Shown here: positions 1 through 8,118 of the stretch, in pieces
How the letters are laid out: every line of letters begins with the position of its first letter
Numbering within the stretch: the stretch's first letter is position 1
NCBI RefSeq assembly: GCF_002218045.2
Contig: NZ_AP018686.1
Coordinates: 1,054,001 to 1,118,000 of the forward strand
Length of the DNA: 64,000 bases
Direction: 5' to 3'
Source of the DNA: Vibrio rumoiensis
GTDB lineage: Bacteria > Pseudomonadota > Gammaproteobacteria > Enterobacterales > Vibrionaceae
Position numbers and translations under genes: made by a program
The notes under the pieces: generated by a model
The model's database searches: none
Told to the model about the DNA's origin: nothing
Seen by the model: the letters and a program-made list of their open reading frames with translations, nothing else

Positions 1-419
1 GTGTTTCTAAATGCTCTTTAACCAAATGACTATAAACCGTCTCACCTTGTTGAGCTTGTTTTAATAGTTCAATTAATTCATCGGGTTCAGTATCTTTAAG
101 TAAATAACCATCAGCCTGTGCTTTCACTAAAGCATCAATATCCGCCGGATTATCTGAGACAGTTAAAATGATAATTTGGCTATCAATCTCTTCTTTACGC
201 ATTGCTTTTAGCGTATCTAAACCCGACATCCCTTTCATGTTTAAATCCAACAGAATAATGTCTGGCTCTAATTCATTGGCAAGTGCAATCGCATCAACAC
301 CGTTGCTGGCTTCACCAACAACCTCAAAGCAGCTTTCTAAACTCAATAACTGCCCTATTCCTCTGCGCATTAATGGATGGTCATCAACCAATAATATTTT
401 TGATGTTGTGTTTGTCATG
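1..419 (-). CDS. narP: Nitrate/nitrite response regulator NarP, C-terminus outside the window
   Basis: This is the N-terminal 139 codons of a NarL/NarP-family response regulator; the gene continues beyond base 1. Visible receiver-domain features are the acidic pair in LLVDDHP (about residues 9-15), the phospho-acceptor Asp in LLDLNMKGMSG, the Thr in ILTVSD and the Lys in YLLKD. The stretch LMRRG..QLL and the LDLNMKGMSGLDTL segment closely match known NarP. The LuxR-type DNA-binding domain must lie off the left edge. It follows narQ on the same strand 30 bp downstream, so the two form a sensor-regulator operon. The partner is NarQ; the expected targets are the nap and nir promoters in this same window. 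NarP is preferred over NarL from sequence similarity and from the nap context. Confidence 0.93.
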
Positions 420-449
420 TAGTACCTACAAATATCTGTTTGCTTCGAA

Positions 450-2177
450 TTAAGCTAACGTCATTTCCAAGCGAATTTTACTGCCTAAGCCCGGAGTGGA
501 TTCAATAAAGCAGTCCGCTTCTAAGCGAGAAGCCCGCTCTTGCATAATACTAAGCCCATAATGATTGAGCTTAGGTTTGTTGACATCAAAGCCGATACCA
601 TCATCTTCGATAGCCACTTTGATCATACCGCGACTGTGGTGACAATCGACATGAATTTTATTGGCAGCAGAATGTTTAATCGAATTCAATACTGCTTCTC
701 TAATAAATTGCAAAAGGTGAACTTGTTGCTGGGCATCTAAATCAATCGATAATAGTTGATTATCCACCACTAATTGGGCTTGTGTTTGCGATTTCAGTGG
801 CTCTAATAACTGCTTTAATGCCTCTCCAAAATGCGCCTCTTCTATTTGCAAGCGGAAGGTACTTAGCAGCTCTCGCAATTGAGTATAGGCTTGCGCGAGT
901 ACTTCATCGACATCTTTAATTATCGACGTCGCGACATCACAGCGTTTAGCACATAACTCTTGATTTAAATTACGCTTAAGTAGCGTGACTTGAATTTTTA
1001 GATAAGACAAAGATTGCGCTAATGAGTCATGTAGCTCACGGGCGATAGTGGCCCGTTCTTGCATTAAAATAAGTTGCTCGGTTTGCTTTTGGTTATGGCC
1101 AAAATACAACGCTCTCGCCACGATATGCCCTAAGCTTTCCATCACAAGATTATCGGCTTTATTGGAAGTTTGTTGCCACTCTAGCTTGCCTAGTGACATG
1201 TCGTGCTCTTCTAACTGGATACACTTCCACTCTTGATTAGGATTGCGGTTTCCCGCCACCAACTCAATTTGACCACCTTCTTTTTCATCAATAGACAAAC
1301 GACAAGCTTCAATACCATCGATTTTTTCAAAAGAATCCAATACTGTTTGAAAATCAGGGATTGATAAGCGAGAGCTCGATAATGCTTCTGAGCAATCATA
1401 CAAGGTTTTCAATGCGTCATTCGCTTGCTGTAATTCTTGTGTTTTTTCATCAACCGCAAGCTCTAAACCATGGTAGAGCAGCGCCAATTCTTGCGCCATT
1501 GACTGATAGCATTGCCCTAAAACATCCAATTCCGTTTGGCTATTAATATCAAGCTTGATATCAAAGTTTTTAGCTTGTATTTCCTGGCTTGCTACCACTA
1601 ACTGCTCTAATGGCTTAACGACTTTATTGCGGGCAAAACGTACGATGAGCACAGTGATCACAAAGATCAAAAACAAGCATAATGCACCTGATAATGCAAA
1701 AGCCCTCAGTTTATTTTCAGAAAAACGCTGTAAATTAAGAACAAATTGGTCAAGTTCTGCAACCAACCCTTCAACTTGATTTAGATAATCGACATTATTG
1801 CCAGAACGAATCTCACTTGATAGAAGCTGCCAACGTTGCAAAATATTTTGATATTGCAGCTGAATCGTCGTCGGGACAATCGCCATATTTAACGTTTTCA
1901 TAGTCGCAGAATTCAAAGATTCATCTAAATTTTGAATATGGTTAGGAAGTTGTGAAGACTGACTTTGAATATCATAAGCGAGGCGATAACTTTGCATTCT
2001 TAACGACCCTGCAACGTTGATCACTTCAGCATCTTTTAAACTATAAGTAATCGTAAACATCGCCACAAAAATTGCGACCACGGCAAGAATGAGTATCGAC
2101 GTTAACCCTTTAGCAATAGTCGATGCAATAGGCTTTTTTGGAGTCAAATAATGACCTGAATTATGAGCTACATTCAC
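450..2177 (-). CDS. narQ: Nitrate/nitrite sensor histidine kinase NarQ
   Basis: A 575-residue membrane histidine kinase of the NarX/NarQ family that senses periplasmic nitrate and nitrite and phosphorylates NarP. A first membrane segment lies at about 20-45, followed by a periplasmic sensor with the P-box-like sequence AGSLRMQSYRLA (about 56-67), which in the family binds nitrate. A second membrane segment follows at about 160-182, then HAMP, a central module containing Cys, and a HisKA_3 domain with the phospho-acceptor His in ARELHDSLAQSLSY (about 380). The HATPase part shows the N-box EAVLNSIKHS and the G-box IEDDGIGFD. The length fits NarQ (about 565-600). It is divergent from napF across a 243-bp regulatory region and is transcribed with narP. 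Confidence 0.94.
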   Translation of the reverse strand: MNVAHNSGHYLTPKKPIASTIAKGLTSILILAVVAIFVAMFTITYSLKDAEVINVAGSLRMQSYRLAYDIQSQSSQLPNHIQNLDESLNSATMKTLNMAIVPTTIQLQYQNILQRWQLLSSEIRSGNNVDYLNQVEGLVAELDQFVLNLQRFSENKLRAFALSGALCLFLIFVITVLIVRFARNKVVKPLEQLVVASQEIQAKNFDIKLDINSQTELDVLGQCYQSMAQELALLYHGLELAVDEKTQELQQANDALKTLYDCSEALSSSRLSIPDFQTVLDSFEKIDGIEACRLSIDEKEGGQIELVAGNRNPNQEWKCIQLEEHDMSLGKLEWQQTSNKADNLVMESLGHIVARALYFGHNQKQTEQLILMQERATIARELHDSLAQSLSYLKIQVTLLKRNLNQELCAKRCDVATSIIKDVDEVLAQAYTQLRELLSTFRLQIEEAHFGEALKQLLEPLKSQTQAQLVVDNQLLSIDLDAQQQVHLLQFIREAVLNSIKHSAANKIHVDCHHSRGMIKVAIEDDGIGFDVNKPKLNHYGLSIMQERASRLEADCFIESTPGLGSKIRLEMTLA

Positions 2178-2273
2178 GTTTCACCTATTTCGTTTTTATT
2201 ACGCTAATTCAACAAACTTTCACTAATCTTACTTGAACCATTCAAAATGTGTGAGGTTTATACAGGGCATAAA

Positions 2274-2287
2274 TTGATCTAAAACAA
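2274..2287 (+). promoter_or_regulatory. FNR-like site upstream of napF
   Basis: TTGATCTAAAACAA matches the FNR consensus TTGATnnnnATCAA in all but one position. It lies in the narQ/napF intergenic region, 133 bp before the napF start, next to a NarP-type site. This fits anaerobic activation of nap. Read from sequence; binding is inferred. Confidence 0.6.
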
Positions 2288-2301
2288 TTTAACCCATCAA
2301 T

Positions 2302-2317
2302 TACCCCTTTGTGGGTA
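2302..2317 (+). promoter_or_regulatory. NarP-type 7-2-7 heptamer pair upstream of napF
   Basis: TACCCCT-TT-GTGGGTA is an inverted heptamer pair with 2-bp spacing, the arrangement preferred by NarP; only one base departs from the TACYYMT/AKRRGTA consensus. Its centre is 29 bp downstream of the centre of the FNR-like site. The narQ-narP genes are divergent from this promoter. Confidence 0.65.
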
Positions 2318-2420
2318 TTTCAGCTTGACCTATAAAAACTACAATTTTATGTGGTGAAATAAACATTTATAGCTGTTTATTTTTCAATCGATTAATGGCT
2401 CATTTCACAGGGTATTTGGT

Positions 2421-2909
2421 GTGTCGAATTCTCAAATTAATATCTCAAGGCGACAGCTCTTTACCCGCCGAAAAGACGCAGAAAAACCAAATCTTCCTTG
2501 GGTGAAAAATCATCTTTTTACGGATGTTTGCACCCAATGTGGAAAATGCAGCAATGCATGTCCTGAGCAGATTATTAAATCTTCAGACGGCGGTTTTCCA
2601 AGAGTCGATTTTAACCATGGTGAGTGCACTTTTTGCTACCGATGTGCTGAAGTTTGCCCTGAACCATTATTTCATCCAAAGACTGAACCTGCATGGCAAG
2701 TCACTGCAGACATTAGTGACCTATGTTTAGCAAAGAAAAATGTGGACTGTCGAAGTTGTGGTGACAGTTGTGAGCCTCAAGCCATTCGCTTCAAGCTAGC
2801 CGTTGGCTCTGTTGCTCAACCACAAATAGAAACCGATAGTTGTACTGGTTGTGGCGCGTGTGTTTCAGTTTGCCCGACCAACGCCATCACGATCAAACAT
2901 GTGTCATAA
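2421..2909 (+). CDS. napF: Ferredoxin-type protein NapF
   Basis: A 162-residue cytoplasmic iron-sulfur protein that helps mature NapA by contributing to iron-sulfur cluster assembly before export. Four cysteine clusters are visible: CTQCGKCSNACP (about 38-49), CTFCYRCAEVCP (about 69-80), a shortened CRSCGDSC motif (about 108-115) and CTGCGACVSVCP (about 141-152). The start is a GTG with an AGGG-like ribosome site about 8 bp before it; there is no in-frame ATG nearby. It is the first gene of napFDABC, 23 bp before napD. The length is normal for NapF. Confidence 0.94.
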   Translation: MSNSQINISRRQLFTRRKDAEKPNLPWVKNHLFTDVCTQCGKCSNACPEQIIKSSDGGFPRVDFNHGECTFCYRCAEVCPEPLFHPKTEPAWQVTADISDLCLAKKNVDCRSCGDSCEPQAIRFKLAVGSVAQPQIETDSCTGCGACVSVCPTNAITIKHVS

Positions 2910-2932
2910 CATAACCAATATAGAGAGCACCA

Positions 2933-3208
2933 ATGTCACTTAACGAAGTCCATATCTCAAGTTTAGTCGTTCACGTTATGCCAGAGTATTTAGCGTCCAC
3001 AAAAACGACCATCGAGTCGTTTGATGGAACCGAAATATACGGCGAGAGTGAAGACGGAAAATTGGTTGTTGTAATTGAAACTGAAAATCAAGGTTATATC
3101 ACGGACACCATTGACGCGATCAATCAACTTGATCACGTCTTAAGCACCGCATTAGTTTTTCATCAAATCGAAAGCAATCTCGATGATGAAACTGAAATAA
3201 CGGAATAA
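2933..3208 (+). CDS. napD: NapA maturation chaperone NapD
   Basis: A 91-residue cytoplasmic chaperone that binds the twin-arginine signal peptide of NapA and holds back export until the cofactor is loaded. The family features VHISSLVVHVMPE at the N-terminus and the alternating beta-alpha ferredoxin-like pattern ending in ALVFHQIE are present. It follows napF closely and precedes napA, but 201 bp separate it from napA, and that gap is filled by a dispersed palindromic repeat. Confidence 0.92.
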   Translation: MSLNEVHISSLVVHVMPEYLASTKTTIESFDGTEIYGESEDGKLVVVIETENQGYITDTIDAINQLDHVLSTALVFHQIESNLDDETEITE

Positions 3209-3229
3209 TAACAATTAAGTACCTATTTA

Positions 3230-3375
3230 TATACTCAAAGTAATTGGAGCTGCAGTGAGGCGACAAGTAAATGAGACCCCATGAGCATAGCTCGTCTATG
3301 ACTTTCTTTAATAAAGATATTGGGGGGCGAAAGAACGCCGTCAACAAAGCTGTAGCTTCAAGTACGAAGAGTATA
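3230..3375. repeat. Dispersed imperfect palindromic repeat, copy 1 (long form)
   Basis: The copy begins TATACTCAAAGTAATTGGAG and ends with its imperfect reverse complement (GCTTCAAGTACGAAGAGTATA region). Inside the arms is a second hairpin around CATGAGCATAGCTCGTCTATG. It lies between napD and napA inside the nap operon. Four shorter relatives lie at 25832-25910, 32722-32805, 41040-41088 and 53413-53499. Elements of this type are common between genes in Vibrio. No ORF is present, so it may be a non-autonomous mobile element or an RNA-processing structure. Confidence 0.75.
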
Positions 3376-3409
3376 GGTAAACACTGGATTTAAAACCCGA
3401 GGGTGATGT

Positions 3410-5902
3410 ATGAAAATGACAAGACGTGCGTTTGTTAAAGCAAACGCAGCCGCTTCCGCCGCCGCAGTCGCAGGGATAACCCTTCCTGCTTCGGCCACTA
3501 ATCTGATCGTAAGCTCAGATGAAACTGCCATTAAATGGGATAAAGCTCCATGCCGCTTTTGTGGTACTGGTTGTTCTGTTTTAGTCGGTACTCAAAATGG
3601 TCGTGTTGTAGCAACACAAGGTGACCCTGAAGCGCCAGTAAACAAAGGCCTCAACTGTATTAAAGGCTACTTCTTATCAAAAATCATGTACGGTACTGAT
3701 CGTTTAAATACGCCGCTATTGCGCATGAAAGACGGTAAGTTCGATAAGAATGGTGACTTCGCACCGGTTTCTTGGGACCAAGCTTTCGATGTAATGGCGG
3801 AAAAATTCAAAAAAGCCATTAAAGAAAAAGGCCCAACCAGCGTCGGTATGTTTGGCTCTGGCCAATGGACGGTTATGGAAGGTTACGCGGCCTCTAAATT
3901 GATGAAAGCCGGTTTCCGTTCAAATAACATCGACCCGAACGCGCGTCACTGCATGGCTTCTGCGGTTGTCGGCTTTATGCGTACTTTTGGTATTGATGAG
4001 CCAATGGGTTGCTATGATGACTTCGAGCACGCCGATTCTTTTGTGCTTTGGGGCTCAAACATGGCCGAAATGCATCCAGTACTTTGGACTCGCATCACTG
4101 ATCGCCGTTTAAGTCACCCACATGTCAAAGTAAATGTACTTTCTACTTACTACCACCGTTCATTTGAACTGGCTGATCGCGGTATGATTTTCCACCCTCA
4201 ATCAGACCTCGCGATTGCTAACTTCATTGCTAACTACATTATTCAAAACGATGCCGTTAACTGGGATTTCGTAAACAAGCATACCCACTTTAAGCAAGCA
4301 ACCACTGATATTGGTTATGGTTTGCGTGATGATGATCCTCTACAGCAAAAAGCGAAAAACCCAAATTCAGGCGATATGTCTGATATTAGCTTTGAACAGT
4401 ACAAAAAATCTGTTGCGCCATACACCGTAGAAAAAGCGGCTGAAATGTCAGGACTTCTACCTGAAGATCTGATTGAACTGGCGAAGCAATATGCTGATCC
4501 AAACCGTAAAGTGATGTCACTTTGGACCATGGGTATGAATCAACATACTCGCGGCGTTTGGATGCAAAGCCTAGTGTACAACCTACACTTGTTGACTGGC
4601 AAAATCTCAGAACCGGGTAACAGCCCATTCTCACTAACCGGTCAGCCTTCTGCTTGTGGTACTGCGCGTGAAGTGGGTACTTTTGCGCACCGTCTACCCG
4701 CTGATCTCGTGGTTGCTAACCCAGCACACCGTAAGATCGCAGAAAAAATCTGGAAACTGCCAGAAGGCACGATTCCACCAAAACCGGGCTTCCACGCTGT
4801 GTTGCAAGATCGCATGCTGAATGATGGCGTGTTAAACGCTTACTGGGTGATGTGTAACAACAACATGCAAGCCGGTCCAAACATCAATAAAGAACGCCTA
4901 CCAGGTTACCGTAACCCTGAAAACTTCATTGTGTGTTCAGACCCATACCCAACAGTAACGGCACAAGCCTCTGATCTTATTCTTCCAACCGCAATGTGGG
5001 TAGAAAAAGAAGGCGCTTACGGTAACGCAGAGCGTCGTACGCAAGCTTGGTACCAACAAGTATCACCAGTTGAAGGGGCAAAATCTGACCTTTGGCAGAT
5101 CATGGAATTCTCAAAACGCTTCAAAATTGAAGAAGTGTGGGATGAAGAGCTACTGGCTAAAGCCCCTGAAATGCGCGGCAAAACCATGTATGACATCCTA
5201 TTCCGCAACGGCAATGTCGATAAGTTCCCGCTAGAAGAAGCGCAAGAACTTAACGATGATGCAAAAGCGGCAGGCTTCTACGTACAAAAAGGCCTATTTG
5301 AAGAATACGCAGAGTTTGGTCGTGGTCACGGTCATGACTTAGCACCTTACGATGTTTACCACACGGTACGTGGTCTACGTTGGCCAGTCGTCGATGGTAA
5401 AGAAACTTTATGGCGTTTTAACCCAGAATATGACCCATACGCAAAACGCGCTGGTCGTGACTTCTATGGTAAGCCAGATGGCAAAGCACTGATCATTTCA
5501 GCGCCTTACGAAGCGCCACCAGAAGTGCCAAATGAAGAGTTCGACTTATGGCTATGTACTGGCCGTGTTCTTGAACATTGGCACACTGGCACCATGACTC
5601 GTCGTGTCCCTGAGCTTTATAAAGCCGTACCTGATGCCCATTGTTTCATCCACCCAGATGATGCCGAAGCTCGTAACTTACGTCGCGGTGATGAAGTTCT
5701 GATCCAATCACCTCGTGGTGAAGTCCGTGCCCGTGTTGAAACTCGTGGTCGTAACCGTCCGCCACAAGGCTTGGTTTTCGTACCGTTCTTTGATGCTCGT
5801 ATCCTGATCAACAAATTGATTTTAGATGCGACCGACCCGCTATCTAAACAGACTGACTTTAAGAAATGTCCTGTGAAGATCACGAAAGTTGGCAGTGTTT
5901 AA
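3410..5902 (+). CDS. napA: Periplasmic nitrate reductase catalytic subunit NapA
   Basis: An 830-residue molybdenum bis-MGD enzyme that reduces nitrate to nitrite in the periplasm, taking electrons from NapB. The N-terminus carries a twin-arginine signal (TRRAFVKANA, about 4-13, with cleavage expected after LPASA). The [4Fe-4S] ligands are Cys48, Cys51, Cys55 and Cys83 (CRFCGTGC ... CIKGYF). The molybdenum-ligand Cys is in DPNARHCMAS (Cys181). The C-terminal molybdopterin-dinucleotide binding region includes RVLEHWHTGTMTRR. The length matches NapA (about 830). The start ATG has a GAGGGTG ribosome site about 8 bp upstream. Confidence 0.97.
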   Translation: MKMTRRAFVKANAAASAAAVAGITLPASATNLIVSSDETAIKWDKAPCRFCGTGCSVLVGTQNGRVVATQGDPEAPVNKGLNCIKGYFLSKIMYGTDRLNTPLLRMKDGKFDKNGDFAPVSWDQAFDVMAEKFKKAIKEKGPTSVGMFGSGQWTVMEGYAASKLMKAGFRSNNIDPNARHCMASAVVGFMRTFGIDEPMGCYDDFEHADSFVLWGSNMAEMHPVLWTRITDRRLSHPHVKVNVLSTYYHRSFELADRGMIFHPQSDLAIANFIANYIIQNDAVNWDFVNKHTHFKQATTDIGYGLRDDDPLQQKAKNPNSGDMSDISFEQYKKSVAPYTVEKAAEMSGLLPEDLIELAKQYADPNRKVMSLWTMGMNQHTRGVWMQSLVYNLHLLTGKISEPGNSPFSLTGQPSACGTAREVGTFAHRLPADLVVANPAHRKIAEKIWKLPEGTIPPKPGFHAVLQDRMLNDGVLNAYWVMCNNNMQAGPNINKERLPGYRNPENFIVCSDPYPTVTAQASDLILPTAMWVEKEGAYGNAERRTQAWYQQVSPVEGAKSDLWQIMEFSKRFKIEEVWDEELLAKAPEMRGKTMYDILFRNGNVDKFPLEEAQELNDDAKAAGFYVQKGLFEEYAEFGRGHGHDLAPYDVYHTVRGLRWPVVDGKETLWRFNPEYDPYAKRAGRDFYGKPDGKALIISAPYEAPPEVPNEEFDLWLCTGRVLEHWHTGTMTRRVPELYKAVPDAHCFIHPDDAEARNLRRGDEVLIQSPRGEVRARVETRGRNRPPQGLVFVPFFDARILINKLILDATDPLSKQTDFKKCPVKITKVGSV

Positions 5903-5933
5903 GGCTGATTAAGCACGAGCAATAACCAATGAA

Positions 5934-5960
5934 GGTCACTCAGAAAATACCTGAGTGACC
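5934..5960 (+). other. Perfect 10-bp hairpin between napA and napB
   Basis: GGTCACTCAG and CTGAGTGACC pair exactly around a 7-nt loop, just before the napB ribosome site. There is no T-run after it, so it does not look like a terminator. It may stabilise or process the nap transcript. This is seen directly in sequence; its role is inferred. Confidence 0.6.
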
Positions 5961-5981
5961 AACAAAGAATCGGAGAAGATT

Positions 5982-6461
5982 ATGAAAAAAATCATTATGG
6001 CATTGATCGCCGCAAGTGCATTGATCATGGGTGCCGTTCAAGCTGAAGATGGCGACACCATTACACCAACCGCATCAAACCCGGGCGGTATTGGTGGTGT
6101 TGAATCACTACGTGGTGCCACTGAACTAGAAGCGACACGTCCAGCAGACGACTTTAAACGTTTCCCTAAAGACCACAAAGTCGACAGCAGCTATGTGTAT
6201 CAGCCACCACTGATCCCACATACTATTCGCAACTACGAAGTATCATTAAATGCCAACAAATGTCTGTCTTGTCATAGTTGGAAAAATGCCAAAGAAATGG
6301 GCGCGACGAAAATCAGCGTAACGCACTATGTGAACCGTCAAGACGCGGTATTGTCTGACGTATCACCTCGTCGTTACTTCTGCTTGCAATGTCACGTACC
6401 ACAAGCGGATGCGAAGCCTTTGGTCGACAACAAATATGAACCCGTAGATTCATTAAAATAA
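5982..6461 (+). CDS. napB: Diheme cytochrome c NapB, nitrate reductase small subunit
   Basis: A 159-residue periplasmic diheme c-type cytochrome that passes electrons from NapC to NapA. A Sec signal peptide (MKKIIMALIAASALIMGAVQA) is followed by heme-binding motifs CLSCH (94-98) and CLQCH (134-138); the distal His ligands expected of the family are available (for example in VTHYV and IPHTI). The ATG at 5982 was chosen over the upstream GTG at 5955 because a CGGAGAA ribosome site lies 5 bp before it and the signal peptide then begins at residue 1. Hairpins flank the gene on both sides. Confidence 0.95.
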   Translation: MKKIIMALIAASALIMGAVQAEDGDTITPTASNPGGIGGVESLRGATELEATRPADDFKRFPKDHKVDSSYVYQPPLIPHTIRNYEVSLNANKCLSCHSWKNAKEMGATKISVTHYVNRQDAVLSDVSPRRYFCLQCHVPQADAKPLVDNKYEPVDSLK

Positions 6462-6468
6462 ACGCTGA

Positions 6469-6499
6469 GCCTAGGTTAAATCACGTTTTTAACCTAGGC
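6469..6499 (+). other. Perfect 12-bp hairpin between napB and napC
   Basis: GCCTAGGTTAAA pairs with TTTAACCTAGGC around a 7-nt loop. It begins 7 bp after the napB stop and ends 16 bp before the napC start, leaving room for the ribosome site. The absence of a downstream U-tract argues against full termination; transcript end protection or partial attenuation is more likely (inference). Confidence 0.6.
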
Positions 6500-6515
6500 C
6501 AAAAGAGAGACGACT

Positions 6516-7091
6516 ATGAAAATCTTAAAAAACTTTTGGAAGCGTTTATCCACGCCAAGTAAAGCCGCAGCAGGTATTATTCTGTTTATGGGCTTTATGG
6601 GTGGCCTACTCTTCTGGGGGGCATTTAACACCGGTATGGAAGCGACCAACACGGAAGAGTTCTGCTCTGGTTGTCACGCCCCTATCGTAAAAGAGATCCG
6701 TGAAACCATTCACTACTCTAACCGCTCTGGTGTTCGTGCCATTTGTTCAGACTGTCACGTACCGCATCAATGGACGGATAAAATCGTCCGTAAAGTACAG
6801 GCTTCAAAAGAGTTGGTTTACAACTTTATTGGCACCATCGATACGGAAGAGAAGTTTAAAGCTCGCCGTGGCCACCTTGCACATCGTGAGTGGCAACGAA
6901 TGAAAGATAATGACTCGAAAGAATGCCGTAACTGTCACCAGTTCAACTACATGGATTTTTCAGAGCAAGGTCCACGTGCCGTTAAACAGCACTCAACAGC
7001 CTTAGCCGATGGCGACAAAACGTGTGTGGATTGCCACAAAGGTATCGCACACAAACTGCCTGACATGAAAGATGTAGAAGGCTGGCAATAA
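6516..7091 (+). CDS. napC: Tetraheme membrane cytochrome c NapC
   Basis: A 191-residue NapC/NirT-family quinol dehydrogenase that takes electrons from menaquinol or ubiquinol and gives them to NapB. One N-terminal membrane anchor lies at about 17-38 and four CXXCH motifs follow: CSGCH (50-54), CSDCH (77-81), CRNCH (137-141) and CVDCH (170-174). The length and the heme spacing are typical of NapC. It is the last of the classic nap genes; napG and napH are absent, as in other Vibrio nap clusters. The start has a strong AGAGA ribosome site. Confidence 0.95.
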   Translation: MKILKNFWKRLSTPSKAAAGIILFMGFMGGLLFWGAFNTGMEATNTEEFCSGCHAPIVKEIRETIHYSNRSGVRAICSDCHVPHQWTDKIVRKVQASKELVYNFIGTIDTEEKFKARRGHLAHREWQRMKDNDSKECRNCHQFNYMDFSEQGPRAVKQHSTALADGDKTCVDCHKGIAHKLPDMKDVEGWQ

Positions 7092-7118
7092 GCCACCAGA
7101 TAAAAAGGAGAAGGAATT

Positions 7119-7256
7119 ATGAGTACTTTAGAATACGTTATCTGGCATATCTTAGGTTATGCAGCCATGCCTGCAATTATCCTAGGTGGCTTTGTCGCTG
7201 TGGCGGCCATTTGCATCGCGATTTTATCTTTTACTAAAGATAAGCAGATAGATTAA
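7119..7256 (+). CDS. Nap-associated small membrane protein (TIGR02808-like)
   Basis: A 45-residue protein beginning MSTLEYVIWHILGYAAMP, with one hydrophobic membrane segment (about 13-39) and a short charged tail (KDKQID). It starts 27 bp after napC behind a strong AAGGAGAAGG ribosome site and ends just before the nap terminator, so it is clearly part of the operon. It matches the description of TIGR02808, a very small single-span family found beside periplasmic nitrate reductase genes in Vibrio and Photobacterium. The function is unknown; by position it could help NapC or quinol access (inference). Confidence 0.85.
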   Translation: MSTLEYVIWHILGYAAMPAIILGGFVAVAAICIAILSFTKDKQID

Positions 7257-7280
7257 ACAAATCGCTTTAAACACTGAATA

Positions 7281-7330
7281 AACCGCCTGAATATCGACTA
7301 TTTCAAGCCAGAACTCAGGCGGTTTTTTAT
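7281..7330. terminator. Rho-independent terminator of the nap operon
   Basis: AACCGCCTGA and TCAGGCGGTT form a 10-bp stem followed by TTTTTTATTTTT. On the other strand an A-poor tail makes it weaker, but it also sits 9 bp past the stop of the convergent ABC transporter ATPase, so it may serve both operons. Confidence 0.85.
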
Positions 7331-7338
7331 TTTTACTA

Positions 7339-8118
7339 TCAATTCAAATTCAAAAATTGGCGCACTCGTGGAGAATTCGGATTAGTAAAAAATTTTTCTG
7401 GTGGACACTGTTCAATCAAAATGCCTTTTTCCAAAAACACCACTTGATTGGAAACATTACGCGCAAAGTCCATTTCATGCGTCACCACCACCATGGTGTA
7501 ACCTTCTTTTGATAATTGCTTCATCACCACCAGCACTTCTTCTACCAATTCAGGATCTAGAGCGGATGTCGGCTCATCAAATAAAATGATTTCTGGCTCC
7601 ATCGCAAGAGAACGGGCTATCGCCACACGTTGTTTTTGCCCACCGGATAACATATTCGGATATACGTCCAACTTATGTGACATCCCCACTTTTTCTAGCT
7701 GCTTTTTGGCAATGCTTTCGGCTTCCAATTTCGGCATTTTTTTTACATGAATCAAGGCTTCCATCACGTTTTGCAATACCGAGAGATGAGGCCATAAATT
7801 AAAACTTTGAAACACCATCCCAATGCGTTCACGTAATTTAGCCAGTTCTTTATGTTTAAGCGGCTTTTTAGTTACCGGGTTTTGGTCTATGCGGTCTTCA
7901 CGTAAATAAATCGCGCCACGCTCCGGTTGCTCTAACCAGTTCATGCAGCGTAACAAGGTTGATTTCCCTGAACCTGAAGAGCCAAGAATGCTGACCACAT
8001 CGCCTTTTTTAATGGTGAGGTTAATGTCTCTTAATACTTCAACGCCATCAAACTGCTTAGAAAGTTTGTCTATCTTGATGATGTGCTCGCAAGATTGATT
8101 TTCGATTAGATCACGCAT
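7339..8118 (-). CDS. Amino-acid type ABC transporter ATP-binding protein
   Basis: A 259-residue cytoplasmic ATPase of the polar amino acid uptake family (GlnQ/HisP type). It shows Walker A GSSGSGKST (about 50-58), Q-loop VFQSFNLWPH, signature LSGGQKQR, Walker B IILFDEPTSALDPE and switch His in VVTHEMDFA. Its start overlaps the upstream permease stop by 8 bp, so it is translationally coupled to it. It closes the transporter operon (SBP, permease, permease, ATPase). The family usually imports amino acids; the neighbouring aminotransferase and TauE-type exporter suggest an amine such as taurine or hypotaurine, which is inference. Confidence 0.9.
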   Translation of the reverse strand: MRDLIENQSCEHIIKIDKLSKQFDGVEVLRDINLTIKKGDVVSILGSSGSGKSTLLRCMNWLEQPERGAIYLREDRIDQNPVTKKPLKHKELAKLRERIGMVFQSFNLWPHLSVLQNVMEALIHVKKMPKLEAESIAKKQLEKVGMSHKLDVYPNMLSGGQKQRVAIARSLAMEPEIILFDEPTSALDPELVEEVLVVMKQLSKEGYTMVVVTHEMDFARNVSNQVVFLEKGILIEQCPPEKFFTNPNSPRVRQFLNLN

